Part shown: positions 10,081-21,110 of the stretch, in pieces | Position numbering within the stretch: the stretch's first letter is position 1 | Layout of the letters: every line of letters starts with the position of its first letter | Source: Tillus elongatus | Taxonomy: Eukaryota; Arthropoda; Insecta; Coleoptera; Cleridae | Length of the DNA stretch: 64,000 bases | Reading direction: 5' to 3' | Assembly: GCA_964006375.1 (NCBI GenBank) | Contig: OZ023267.1 | Coordinates: 81,138,182 to 81,202,181, forward strand | Notes under the pieces: generated by a model | The model's database searches: none | Told to the model about the DNA's origin: nothing | Seen by the model: only the letters and a program-made list of their open reading frames with translations | Program-made: the position numbers and the translations under genes

Positions 10081-12407
10081 GCAATTCCGGTATAGATATT
10101 CTTAGAGCTACATGCATGTGCGACACCTCAAAATAATCGTCTTCTCAAGCTACATAAAGAAAGATAGTTTTTACGTAAATCAAAACAAGTTGTGTTAACC
10201 TAAAACAGCACGCTCTCTTAGGCTTACTGTCTTGACGTACAGATTAATATTTTTGTAAATGAGCATCTCTATATCATTTTACCGCAAGCTTAGTTATGTA
10301 GCCAGTTGATGTGTTGAGGTGTAGCCTTCAAGGCGTAAGCCATCACAGACCAATCGTTTAGAGCAACGTATACGTGTAACCCTTCATCTCAATTTTCATA
10401 CTTACAGTTATTCTGCAAACATATTATTTTATTGTCTCTTAATCATGTTAAGGTAAGATTAATTAAATAATAAAAATATTAAAAGCTATATAAAGTACAA
10501 CACTAAGAAAATAACAATTTATTTGAAGACATTCATATTCCGAGCTTGTTCACCTAACAGCTCAAACTTAATGTCTTGAAACGCAGACTTTAATTTTTGT
10601 AAGCCAGCATACTCTGCATAATTTCAGAGTAATCTTAGTATGTAACCAGTTGATGTCTTGAGAGTAGCTTTCAAGTTAATAACTATGGCATGTCAATCGT
10701 TTTAAAACAGCATATTCATGTAACCCCTCAACCCAATTTTATACTTACACTTCAATTTACTTCAATTTATTTCAGTAATTTTAAAATAAAAACGTTATGC
10801 TTTAAAGGGCATATAGTAACATTTTAATCTTATTAGTAATCTATATGGGGACTTATTGTTTACACACTTCGAGCGACTGTTGCAGTAAGCGTGCTAAGAA
10901 TCTGAAAAATAGCTTCACAACGAATGTTTAATTGCTATGCAGCAAGTAGACGTTTGAAGATATGTCATAAAAGCTATATAAACACCCTCGCTGTTAACTC
11001 AGTCATTCCACAGGTAAATTATGATCTGCTAATATTCTATCAATAAAAATACTAATAAATATTTTATTTATCGGGTAGTTTCCTAAACACTTCGATAATA
11101 CATTTATGAAACATTCCAGCATTATCTACGTTGATTTCCGGTATGTAAGACAAGCTTACCGTATTAGACGATTTAACTTATAGTTTACTTACCTCGATAG
11201 CCTGTTGCAGTAGGTGAGTTATGATAGCAAATATTAACAGAGATAACATCAGTTGTAAGATATCATTTCTCAAGCAATCCTACGACAGTTATCGGTGGTG
11301 ATCAACGTGCTCTTTAGAGAGCATGTTTGAAAAGGTATTTTAAGATACTACACACTAATTAACATAGAATGAAATACATTATAAAGGTCATGACCCAACG
11401 GTTGTTGGGCTACCACGTAACCCATAGGGCTATGGTAGATCGTTGTAATAAAGTGTTTTAAGTTGCTATATATGCGTACGATTGTGCGCTGTAGTTCAGA
11501 GTTATCAGTAGTAAAGAGATGGGTAAGACAAAGAGATATGTCATTTATAGAGTAATACAGCCTCTCTATGCCATATTTAACACTAGAGAATGGTTCACCA
11601 AACTCCAACAGTTGAAGCACTTACTAGTTATGTCTAGAGATTGATGAACACACTGCTAACAATTTTATTAGTAATTCAGATTGGCTAGAAGGAGACGGAT
11701 GACTTAATGATAAGGCTGTTTGAGAGAGAGACATATTATAGCTTGCAAGCTAATGAAAATAGATGAATTCAACAAACGCACACTTGCAGAGAGGTAGCGA
11801 AGACACAACTAATCCCCGGTTCATAGAACCCGATCTTAGAACAGAGATCTCCTATTTGGATCTAAATCTTTACTAGACATAATGATGTCTTGAAAAGCTG
11901 TGTTTCAACGTTCTCATACAAAGCCTCTAGAGCCTAAATAAGAGACAAGCGCTCGTCAGCTATACTAATAGCGAATGAATATTTTAAAGACGAACATATG
12001 TATCAAACATTTGATTATCTATTTGATCTCTTAAATAGTTTCCTATAAATACGTCAACAGACATTTTATGAACCCGTCTGACAAATTATGCTGTTTTTAC
12101 CCATAAACTCTCAGCAGGGATATTTAAAGCGATATTTCATGTATCTGAGATTGAATGATGCATGTAAGCGAAAGCTCTCAAGTGTTTATTATATACAATC
12201 GTTCCTCAGACCAATCATCTCACCATCATCTGAAGTTTCCAGGTAAGTTACACACCTCTGACCTGCCCACCTCTCAACCATCACCTGGAACTGTGACATC
12301 CCCCGGGTCAGCTAGGCGGCGGGGACCTGGGTCGTAACATCCGCAGAGCGGCTGTCACGACAGCCACCCTGTGACTGTTCCGACCCGACCTCCCGCCGCA
12401 TAGCAGA

Positions 12408-12450
12408 AACGATTGTTTCGTCAACAAAGTGGGTCCATCAGAGGATGAAG
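12408..12450 (-). ncRNA. Hammerhead-like motif (degenerate)
   Basis: Minus strand: CTGATGG, a stem-loop of 15-16 nt, GAAA, then CAATCG. One core base differs from CTGATGA. It lies about 115 bp from a second copy in the same orientation. Confidence 0.35.
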
Positions 12451-12526
12451 GAGTGAAAAAGACTAAGGAGGGTGAATGTATGAGCTATAGAGATGGTTCC
12501 TGCGTAATAGATTATGGCATACATTT

Positions 12527-12572
12527 AAACGATTGTTTCGTTACCAAAAGGTGTCTTCATCAGAGGATAAAG
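12527..12572 (-). ncRNA. Hammerhead-like motif
   Basis: Minus strand: CTGATGA, then AGACACC...GGTAAC, GAAA, then CAATCG. The core boxes are intact but the helix II pairing is weaker than in the Penelope-like copies. Activity is not shown. Confidence 0.4.
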
Positions 12573-13439
12573 GAATGAAAAGAGACTTAGATACGTACAA
12601 CCACACAGGCATGCCGCGCCTCTCAATAAACTTTCGCCATACATGAACCCATCTAAACATGTGTTTTTTACGTGTTGTCTCTAACACAGCGTCTAATCAC
12701 CATAACCTTGAAGTTGTAGATAAAACAGTGTTAGCTGCTCTTAAACACCTTCGGTGGCTGACCTGGATGGATGATCAACTAACCTGACAGCATATAAGTT
12801 GGTTGTTTACTACATCTGGCTAGTTGGTTGGTTGGTCAGAGGTGGCATCATCAGAGAATGAGTGTATGATATATAGAGATGGTTCCTTTGGAATAGAGGA
12901 TTTATTAGTGCTGAACACGGGTTTATATTGAATATCGTTCTTTAAAACCTGTATCTGAGAGATGATACTTATTGTTTGTGTGTCATATTTAATGAATCCC
13001 TTGTTATTTACGACATATTGGTGTTGAACACAGGTTTATATTGTGGTGATAGATATTTTTTCAGAGTTTACCAACTCAGTACATTATTAGTGTCGAACCT
13101 AAATTTTTAAAACTTATGAGGTGTGTTGTTTATTTACAAACTATCGCAACTTAAATAACATGAAACCGTCTAAACAAATGATCCTTACTTGTTGTTGATT
13201 AGATTCGGCATATGAGCTCTATCGGCCATCTACCATTGCTGTTTTACAAACCCATCACATTTAAAATATGTGTTAAAAATTAGAACGCATGTGTATTTAT
13301 CACCTTAAAATAAGTTTTTTTATGTTAAAACTATATCAATGTAGCTAATATTTTAAAACATCTAGCACGCAGCACCTCTCAATAAACTTTACCATACATG
13401 AAACCGCTTAAACACGTGCTTCTTACCTGTTATTGTTGT

Positions 13440-13830
13440 TGATGTGTATTGTATCTATGGGTATAGGTTCAAATCTCAATGGTTGTGGGTTCAAATCATT
13501 ATGTGTGTATACGTGTTGTGTGTTGCTTATTGTATGTATGACTATATGTTTAAATCTTAATGGTTGTGGGTTCAAATCATTATGTGTGTATACGTGTTGT
13601 GTGTTGTTTATTGTATGTATGCTATACGTTTAAATCTTAACGGTTATAGGTTCAAATCTTGATGTATGCATACGTGTTGTGTGTTGTTGATTGTATGTAT
13701 GATTATAGGTTTAAATTTTAATGTAAGTATGCTTGTTGTGTTGTTTATTTAATGTGTATGTGAAAATATGTTTGTTATGTGTGTATGGTTATAGCTTCAA
13801 ATCTTGATTTGTGTGCGACGTGTTTTGCTT
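13440..13830 (+). repeat. ~81-bp minisatellite containing GGTTCAAATC
   Basis: Four to five units with period 80-82 bp (GGTTGTGGG at 13481 and 13562, GGTTATAGG at 13642). Each has a TAGGTTCAAATC-like block resembling a Pol III box B, then a GTATACGTGTTGTGTG block. Confidence 0.85.
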
Positions 13831-14245
13831 GTTGTTTGTATCGGCATGGGTCCGAATCTTGATATATGTAGGGTGTGTTGTTTGTCTTGTGGTTACAGGA
13901 TCAATTCTCAATGTATGTGTGTGCGTTGATGTGTTGTTTAATGAAACAAACAGACAAACCGAAAATATGTAACATACAGATATACATATAAGCTGGATAC
14001 ACACACACACCATACACACACCACACACACACACACCATGCGCAACTGACATATACCTTGTTAAAATAACTGGTCAGTATAAGAGATGTCGAAGCTGTTG
14101 TTGTTGTTTGATGACATACTTAAAAGTTCATACAAAGGTATATAGATGGCACACTGTTGTTTAATGGGAAATGACAGTTGTATACAGATAGATAGACAGA
14201 CAGTTCGAGACATAACAAACAGACTGTTGGATACATACATGTAGA

Positions 14246-14371
14246 GGCTTTAAAGTTATTATCGATAAGATTACTGGTTATTTCAATGCAACACAATTGT
14301 GCAACTGTGGTGAGAAAATGTTGAGTCGTTGGTTGGAAACTAAGAAAACTAAAGAGTTAATTGCCAAGTAG
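14246..14371 (+). pseudogene. KilA-N domain fragment
   Basis: A 41-codon open stretch reads as a KilA-N core: 'FKVIIDKITGYFNATQLC' then 'RWLETKKTKELI', ending at TAG (14369). KilA-N is a small DNA-binding domain of phages and large DNA viruses. No start codon fits and downstream sequence is not recognisable, so this is a relic, a second copy of the domain present at 14807-15058. It keeps the conserved 'D..TGY.NAT' pattern better than that copy does. Confidence 0.7.
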
Positions 14372-14806
14372 AACAGTCGGTAAAAGAAACATTTGGATGC
14401 ACGGAATTCCTATACCTTAAATATTCCACCGGAAGGAGCCCACTTATTGCCAAGTGTTGACCGATTTCCCTAGATGTTCGCTTCAGAGTAGATTTCTGTG
14501 TTTATACCCACTGGCGTTCTCACATGTCTTATCACATTTATGTTGAGGTGCTTTTCTGTTGTAAATATAGGGCGTTGACTTCACATGTATCGCAAACGTG
14601 TTTGCTAATACAATAGATATAAACTAAACACGTGTGGTTTATTAGTCATGCCTTATGTGAAAAGAAATACGGTTTAAAAACGCATGTGGTATCAATATGT
14701 ATAAATTAGGGTGCACACACACACACGCACGGACACACTTAAGCTCATTCACAATTGAGTTGTCGTAGAGACAGCAGCTGCTTCAGTTTTGCTCTAGCTA
14801 TTTCAA

Positions 14807-15058
14807 ATGGCTACATTAAGTGACGTGTGTTATCATCAAATTAAAGACAACTTCTGGTATGGCCTATTTGGAGACTTTCAAGTAATTATCAATAAGTATA
14901 CTGGTTATTTCAATCGAACAAATTGTGTAAAAGTGGCGAGAAAAGATTGGCTGGAAACTAAAAAAACTAAAGAGTTGATTACCTATTTCAACAACAAGCT
15001 AGAGTCGCATTTAGAGTCTCATCTTAATTTACGCCAACAACCGCTGCATACTTGGTAG
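14807..15058 (+). CDS. KilA-N domain protein, N-terminal part
   Basis: 83 aa from ATG at 14807. Residues ~15-60 form a KilA-N domain: 'YGLFGDFQVIINKYTGYFN' followed by 'DWLETKKTKELITYFNNKLE'. In viral relatives this domain sits at the N-terminus and is followed by MSV199 and other domains. Exactly that order is seen here, because the next frame (15052-15495) carries an MSV199-like region. The two are out of frame by one base around 15040-15055, so the product as written stops early. The usual 'NATKLC' has drifted to 'NRTNCV'. It lies between the two long inverted repeats and could be the element's only protein gene. Confidence 0.7.
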   Translation: MATLSDVCYHQIKDNFWYGLFGDFQVIINKYTGYFNRTNCVKVARKDWLETKKTKELITYFNNKLESHLESHLNLRQQPLHTW

Positions 15059-15495
15059 ACCTTGGCAGAGCTCAAACTGTAAACGACTTAATATCTAGGA
15101 CATATGTGTGTAAATATTTTATATTAAATTTAACCTGTTGGATATCTAATCATTTCTATGAAAAGTGTAACGAAATTATTTTGGATTTTTTCGTAAGCGA
15201 ATTTAATCAAAAATACAAGGATAACCTTAAGGAAATTGATGTGAAATTAATGGAGATAGATGATGAGATGCAGCGTATGCGAGAAAGAAATATTAAAGTC
15301 ACAGAACATCTTGAAGATGTATCCCCCAAAACCAAGTTTCCTGGGAAAAATAAGTGTGTTTGGTTTCCTTGCAAGAAACGAGAAAGACGTCATCTATCCA
15401 TATCACGCTGTAAGAACGCAAAAAAAAGTTTTCGAAGAGCTGTCAGGAACTTTAAAAATAAACACCCAGATGTTAAAGTGCTCCTAATTTTGTGA
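15052..15495 (+). pseudogene. MSV199-like and coiled-coil part of the KilA-N gene
   Basis: 147-aa frame following the KilA-N frame. 'VNDLISRTYVCKYFILNL' with 'CWISNHFYEKCNEIILDFF' fits the MSV199 domain found beside KilA-N in proteins of entomopoxviruses, iridoviruses and baculoviruses. A charged, probably coiled-coil stretch follows ('DVKLMEIDDEMQRMRE'). After about 15320 this frame turns basic and loses similarity, while another frame (15260-15487) reads 'FGFLARNEKD' and 'YHAVRTQKKVF', resembling the C-terminal domain that often ends such proteins. That implies a second frameshift, near 15310-15340. Domain calls are from pattern recognition and need a profile search. Confidence 0.6.
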
Positions 15496-16948
15496 AACCA
15501 TGTTACATTTCTAATGTGCGCTCTATCTTGTTTTAGCATCTCGCCTTTATAGGACTCAAGACACAAAGACCTGACGATTTGTCCAAGCTAGCGTCATCAC
15601 TGCTCATCACAGGTTCCAATCTTCGCTTAGTGAATTAACTTTTATATCTGAACCATGTAGACTTGATTTTATAAACTATTGGTAACCAATCTAATGAGTT
15701 AGCCTAATTATTAGTTTTACTGTAAACAGCATACAATTAAGAAGAACGTGTAAGTTTAGACAACTATTGTAGCCTTTTCAATAATTTTTAATGAAAACAG
15801 CATGCAAATTAGCAGCATGTAGCAGTAGGCAGCTAAGTTACGTGTTTTATATGTTAAGCCATTCTGATCATAATTGTGCAAAACAGCGTTATATTTACTA
15901 ATGTACTCTATTCAGCCTCTATATTCCTTATCATCTATTTTGAACAATTTTATATCTTGCACCGATACCCAATATAGTTAAGGCCTGTCACCTTTATAAT
16001 ATACTTAATTTTATGTTAATTAGTATATTAAAAAGCTATGCGACATCACCTTTATACTGTAATTGTTATTTTGGAAGCCTATGTCAAACATGCTCTCTAA
16101 AGACTATCGTACTATTGCTTGAGAAACGGTGTCTCACATCTTATATTATCTCTGCCACCACCATAACACACCTGCTGCAACAGCCTCAGTAAGCAATAAA
16201 GCCTCATATAGAGCACTATATGCCCGCTAGTCATACACAATTGTTACATTCTAGTGAAATACGTTAATAAGGTAATCATACTTATGTTCTAATAGAGATT
16301 GCTAATAAGATTACAAATAATGAAGCTTTACATATTAGACTTGTTAACCTGTCCGTTTACATAAAGAAAATCATATTAGATAATAATACAGCAGTTTATA
16401 GATTCCTTTCAGACGAAAGCTATACGGCTCATCGGAGATCCTGCCCTCGCCCAAAGGTTGTGCGGAATGTATTGTTGACGTATTTTATTTTATATGTGTT
16501 TGCGTCTTAATGGTCTTCTATTATTAGCTCACGTTTAACGGACCCGGTCTGTTGTTATCAATAAGCGTACACATATTTAGTTGCATAGATCTAGTTTTAC
16601 ATATAACACTAGTATTGCTGTCATTTAAAAACCCTGCTTTTACTTTTAACCAAAATGTTTTCTATATTAAATAGATAAGAAGATATTACTTAATGCTAAA
16701 CATCTATTTTTCATAACTTATGAGTGAGAAACGATGTCTTATATGTTATCTCTGTTGTCGCAACAACTGCAACAGACGCAGTAAACAATAAGCGCTCATA
16801 TAGATTACTATAAAGATTAAAATGTTACTATATGTCCTTTAAATCATATGCCCTATAGGCTCTATCATAAAATGTTAAGAAATTATATAAACATTAGATG
16901 TCTGAATGCCGTGTGATCTTAACCGCATTAAAGATCCTTTTAAATGGA
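15496..16948. repeat. Core of the 12.8-kb element, right part: diverged copies of arm sequence
   Basis: No gene seen. 16075-16230 resembles 17815-17960, and 16725-16860 resembles 17875-17960 plus 18290-18360 in the right arm (shared blocks such as ACATGCTCTCTAAAGA and TTACTATATGTCCTTTAAA). These are older direct duplications of TIR sequence. A CATCACAGGTTCCAATCTTCGCTTA block at about 15606-15632 belongs to the hammerhead-associated repeat family. Confidence 0.7.
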
Positions 16949-19059
16949 AATATATACTTGAGAGCTTTCGCTTACATGCATCATTCAATCTCAGATACAT
17001 TAAATATCACTTTAAATATCCCTGTTGAGAGTTTATGGGTAAAAACACCATAATTTGTCAGACGGGTTCATTAAATGTGTGTTGAAATATTTATAGGAAA
17101 CTATTTAAGAGATCAAATAGATAATCAAATGTTTGATACATATGTTCGTCTTTAAAATATTAATTCGCTATTAGTATAGCTGACAAGTGCTTGTCTCTTA
17201 TTTGGGCTCTAGAGGCTTTGCATGAGAACGTTGTAAGACATGAAACACAGCTCTTCATGACATTATTATGTCTAGTAAAGATCTGGATCCAAATAGGAGA
17301 TCTCTGTTCTAAGATCTGGTTTTATGAACCGGGGATTAGTTGTGTCTTCGCTACCTCTTTGCAAGTGTGCGTTCGTTAAAGTCATCTATTTTCATTAGCT
17401 TCCAAGCTATAATATGTCTCTCTCTCTAACAGCCTTATCATTAAGTCATCCGTCTCCTTCTAGCCAATCTGAATTACTAATAAGATTGTCAGCAGTGTGT
17501 TCATCAATCTCTAGCCATAACTAGTAAGTGCTTCAACTGTTGGAGTTTGGTGAACCATTCTCTAGTGTTGAATATGGCATAGAGAGGCTGTATTACTCTA
17601 TAAATGACATATCTCTTTGTCTTACCCATCTCTTTACTATTGATAACTCTGAACTACAGCGCACAATCGTACGCATATATAGCAACTTAAAACACTTTAT
17701 TACAACGATCTACCATAGCCCTATGGGTTACGTGGTAGCCCAACAAGCGTTGGGTCATCACCTTTATAATGTATTTCATTCTTTGTCAATTAGTGTGTAG
17801 TATCTTAAAAAACCTTGTCAAACATGCTCTCTAAAGAGCACGTTGATCACCACCGATAATAACTGTCGTAGGATTGCTTGAGAAATGATGTCTTACACCT
17901 TATGTTATCTCTCTTAATATTTGCTATCATAACTCACCTACTGCAACAGGCTATCGAGGTAAGTAAACTATAAGTCAAATTGTCTAATGCGGTAAGCTTG
18001 GCTTACATACCGGAAATCAACGTAGATAATGCTGGAATGTTCCATAAATGTGTTACTGAAGTGTTTAGGAAACTACCCGATAAATTAAATATTTATTAGT
18101 ATTTTCATTGGTAGAATATTAGCAGATCATAATTTACCTGTGGAATGACTGAGTTAACAGCAAGGGTGTTTATATAGCTTTTATGATATATCTTCAAACG
18201 TCTACTTGCTGTATAGCAATTAAAAATTCGTTGAGAAGCTATTTTTCAGATCCTTAGCACGTTTACTGCAGTCGCTCGAAGTGTCTAGACAATAAGTCCC
18301 CATATAGATTACTAATAAGATTAGAAGTTACTATATGTCCTTTAAAGCACAACGTTTTTATGTTTAAATTACTGTTGGTAGATTGAAGTGTAAGTATAAA
18401 ATTGCGTTGAGGGGTTACATGAATATGCTGTTTTGAAACGATTGGCATGCGATAGTTAATAACTTGAAAGCTACCCTCAAGACATCAACTGGTTTCATAC
18501 TGAGATTACTCTGAAATGATGCAGAGTATGCTGGATTACAAAAATTAAACTCTGCGTTTCAAGACATTAATTTTGGGCTGTTAGGTAAACAAGCTCGGGA
18601 TATGAATGTCTCAAAACAAATGGTTCTTTTCTTAGTGTTGTACTTTATATAACTTTTGGTATTTTTATTATTTAATTAATGTTACCTTAACATAATGAAG
18701 ATACAATAAAATAATATGTTAGCAGAAAGTATAAAAATTTAGATGAAGGGTTACACGTATACGTTGCTCTAAACGATTGGTCTGTGATGGCTTACGCCTT
18801 GAAGGCTACACCTTAACACATCAACTGGCTACATAACTAAGCTTGCGGTAAAATGATATAGACGTGCTGATTTACAAAAATTTTAATATGTACGTCAAGA
18901 CAATAAGCCTAAGAGAGCGTGCTGTTTTTAGGTTAACACAACTTGTTTTGATGTACGTAAAAACCATATCTTTATTTAGCTTGAGAAGACGATTATTTTG
19001 AGGTGTCACACATGTATGTAGCTCTAAGCATATCTATACCGGAAGTGGCATTTTTATTG

Positions 19060-19590
19060 TGTATATTTATAGAGTTTGACTTCCTGAACACCATGCAAGT
19101 ACCGGTTTCGTTGTACATCTCTACGATCTCGCGCGATAAGAACTTCAAGTTTTTTATATCATTTTCTTGTAGCCTTAGACAGAAAACGAGATATTTTGAA
19201 GTCCGTTCATTTCTATCGCTTTCCGTTCAAACGATATAAGGATTTAAAGTTTAGACTGTAAGTGGCCATTTTATTGTATATTCCACTTCGGTTTGGTCTC
19301 CTCAACACCATGCATACGTTGGTTCTGTCGTACCTCTTACCGATCTTGCGCGATAAGGAGTTTAAGTGTTTTATCTCATTTTCTTGTAGACCTTATTACG
19401 AAACGACATATTTGTGAAGTCAATTCATTTCTATCACTTTCCGTTTAAAAGATATAAGGATTTAAAGTTTAGACCGGAAGTGGCTAATTTATTGTAGATT
19501 CCGCTTTAGCTTGGGCTCCTCAACACCGTGCATGTATTTGTTCTACCGTAGCTGTCTCCGATCTTGCGCGATAAGGACTTTAAGTTTCAA
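19060..19590 (-). repeat. ~210-bp tandem repeat in the right arm
   Basis: Mirror copy of the left-arm tandem repeat, in the same unit order, so it existed before the arms formed or spread with them. Confidence 0.85.
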
Positions 19591-20576
19591 GCATATCTAG
19601 CACAATATATCTCGGAGCTGACTGTCACATGTCATACCTCATTCATTTTTATCTCAAACCGTTTCAACAGTTAAATCAATTATACCTCACACGCTCATAC
19701 ATCAGGATTTGAACCTCTGTCTCTTTCAAATCAAATCAAAATGTCTAACTCTATTATTTTTAAGAAGTTAGGTTGAATGTGAATTATGATTTCATATTCT
19801 CCTTTTTAAATTAAAATATATGACTTGATACTCTTGAGTATCCCCTCGTATATGTGCCCTCGTATAATAAGCGATAACAACAGCTACCGCAACTTTGGTT
19901 TTCAAGCGATTCATATTTATTGATGTTTTACATAAACATGTCATTTCGAGTGTCTATTTAGTTAAGATTGCCCTTGTAGTCTCATATCGGAAATGGAATT
20001 AGATAATAATAGAGCAGACGGTTCGGAATGTTTCATAAAATTTCAAATGTCAACTGTTGCCAATTTCTTAAAGCGGTATGACAGACAAACACCACAAATA
20101 GTGTTTAAAGTCAGCAGTGCGTTCATCAATCACTACCCGTTGAGTCAGCAGCCCATGCGTCACCCGCCATCTTTACATACGTTGTGATATATTAAATCAA
20201 AAGGGTAGGTCTTTTTATATAGACAGGTTAGATCATATTTATCTAAACATAGCGACATCTATCAGAGAGTGTTTGACTCTTGCTTGATGAGGCGTGTCCA
20301 TATGTAGTTAGCTGTTGGTGTGAACCATTATACGTTCTCCCGCCAATACATCTCTCTATATCGGCCTTTATCATCCGTCTCCGTCTAACCAATCTAACAA
20401 ATAATGTTCATCAATCTCTAACCACAACAAGTACGTTGGAGTGTGCTAAATCATTATCAAGTGCTAAACATAGAGAGGCAATCTCTCTTTGTCTCACCTA
20501 TCTCTTTACTATTGATAAACTCTGTAATACCCTGAACAGCCGTACCCATATATATCAACTTAAAACACTTTATTAC

Positions 20577-20655
20577 AATGATCTGCCGTGGTCCTATGGG
20601 TTACGTGGTAGACCGGAAACCTAGGGATCACAGGTTCGATTCCTGCTTAGTAGGA
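20577..20655 (+). other. tRNA-like segment in right arm
   Basis: Mirror of 8486-8556. Box B here is a perfect GGTTCGATTCC (20633-20643), preceded by TGGGTTACGTGG about 35 bp upstream. T-stem pairing is 4 of 5 and acceptor pairing fails. It could be an internal Pol III promoter or a tRNA relic. Confidence 0.5.
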
Positions 20656-20946
20656 ATTCGGTTTTTTATAAAATAGTAGCTGACGTCTGACGCCTCTCTT
20701 GTTTTAGATCTAGATGCCTGGATCGCCGCCCCACCACCGTCACCGACGTCAGCCCCTTCCGTCCCGATGCTCCGAACGTCCCCGACTACCCGCCGCCTCA
20801 GCGTGAGGATAATCTTGGTCGTTTTCTCTTATGGGGATAAACATGGAGAGGTGGTCCAGTATTCCCGATCCCCACATTTTTGGTCGTTTTTTCTTATTGG
20901 AATTAACATGGGGAAGTGCGCCAGAAGACCCATAGAGTTATCTACT

Positions 20947-21110
20947 AGTACCCTCCTTCTACAAGTGGCTTAAATGTGTTCGTTAGCCACAAAAATCTTC
21001 CCAGGTTTTCCCGGAAAATGTTGTGTTTTCTATCGGAAACTTTTCACATCTCTGGAAATAACAAAGTAAGGGCAACAAAATTTGGTATCCGTGTTTGTAT
21101 TATAAAAAGT
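20947..21110 (+). repeat. Dispersed repeat 'R', right part
   Basis: Continues the repeat broken at 8172: AGTACCCTCCTTCTACAAG, then GTTCGTTAGCCAC. It matches 27455-27500 and the reverse complement of about 30930-31080. Confidence 0.8.

Larger units (their letters stand above)
8173..12182 (+). repeat. Left terminal inverted repeat of the 12.8-kb element
   Basis: Reverse complement of 16949-20946. Matching landmarks, outer to inner: CTTCTGGCGCACTTCC (8191 with 20918), a GC-rich stretch (8300-8420 with 20690-20810), the tRNA-like segment, the three-fold 210-bp repeat, and the segment ending near CTCTCAAGT (12182 with 16949). Short open frames in the two arms (such as 9142-8948 with 19993-20187, and 11620-11348 with 17528-17800) differ mainly by amino-acid-changing substitutions, so they do not look like maintained genes. 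Confidence 0.9.
12183..14240. other. Core of the 12.8-kb element, gene-poor part
   Basis: This holds a short GC-rich patch (about 12290-12405), two hammerhead-like motifs, direct repeats of a motif near CATACATGAAMCC (12640, 13150 and 13395), an 81-bp minisatellite and a (CA)n run at about 14000-14037. I see no gene. Confidence 0.7.
8173..20946. mobile_element. 12.8-kb palindromic element with ~4-kb terminal inverted repeats and KilA-N genes
   Basis: The element begins AGTAGATAAC and ends GTTATCTACT. About 4.0 kb at each end (8173-12182 and 16949-20946) are reverse complements with only scattered differences. The flanks are ACTACC (8167-8172) and AGTACC (20947-20952), a 6-bp duplication with one mismatch. 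The related uninterrupted repeat at 27455-27461 has this sequence once. A 6-bp duplication and AG...CT ends are known marks of Polinton/Maverick elements. However, the core (12183-16948) shows none of their polymerase, integrase, protease or capsid genes, only KilA-N and MSV199-like pieces. I infer a reduced, non-autonomous relative or another virus-derived element. The insertion itself is well supported; the family name is not. Confidence 0.85.
16949..20946 (-). repeat. Right terminal inverted repeat of the 12.8-kb element
   Basis: Inverted copy of 8173-12182. Small indels and substitutions accumulate evenly, so the arms are not being kept identical, or not recently. Inside each arm some sequence is repeated directly: 8550-8720 resembles 11430-11660, and 10220-10400 resembles 10570-10755, with the mirror copies in this arm. 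These point to older duplications within the arm. Confidence 0.9.

Noticed and set aside
9697..10126. Overlapping minus-strand frames of 88 and 124 aa
   Set aside because: They read through the 210-bp tandem repeat and are not kept open across its units.
11348..11620. 90-aa frame present in both arms (mirror at 17528-17800)
   Set aside because: Same reasoning: several amino-acid replacements between arms, no recognisable domain.
13433..14052. Cys/Val-rich frames on both strands
   Set aside because: These are translations of the 81-bp minisatellite and a (CA)n run.
20577..20655. Functional tRNA gene
   Set aside because: Boxes A and B fit but the acceptor stem and one T-stem pair do not. Kept only as a tRNA-like segment.
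8173..20946. Full autonomous Polinton
   Set aside because: No DNA polymerase B, retroviral-type integrase, adenoviral-type protease, packaging ATPase or capsid frame could be found in any frame of the core.
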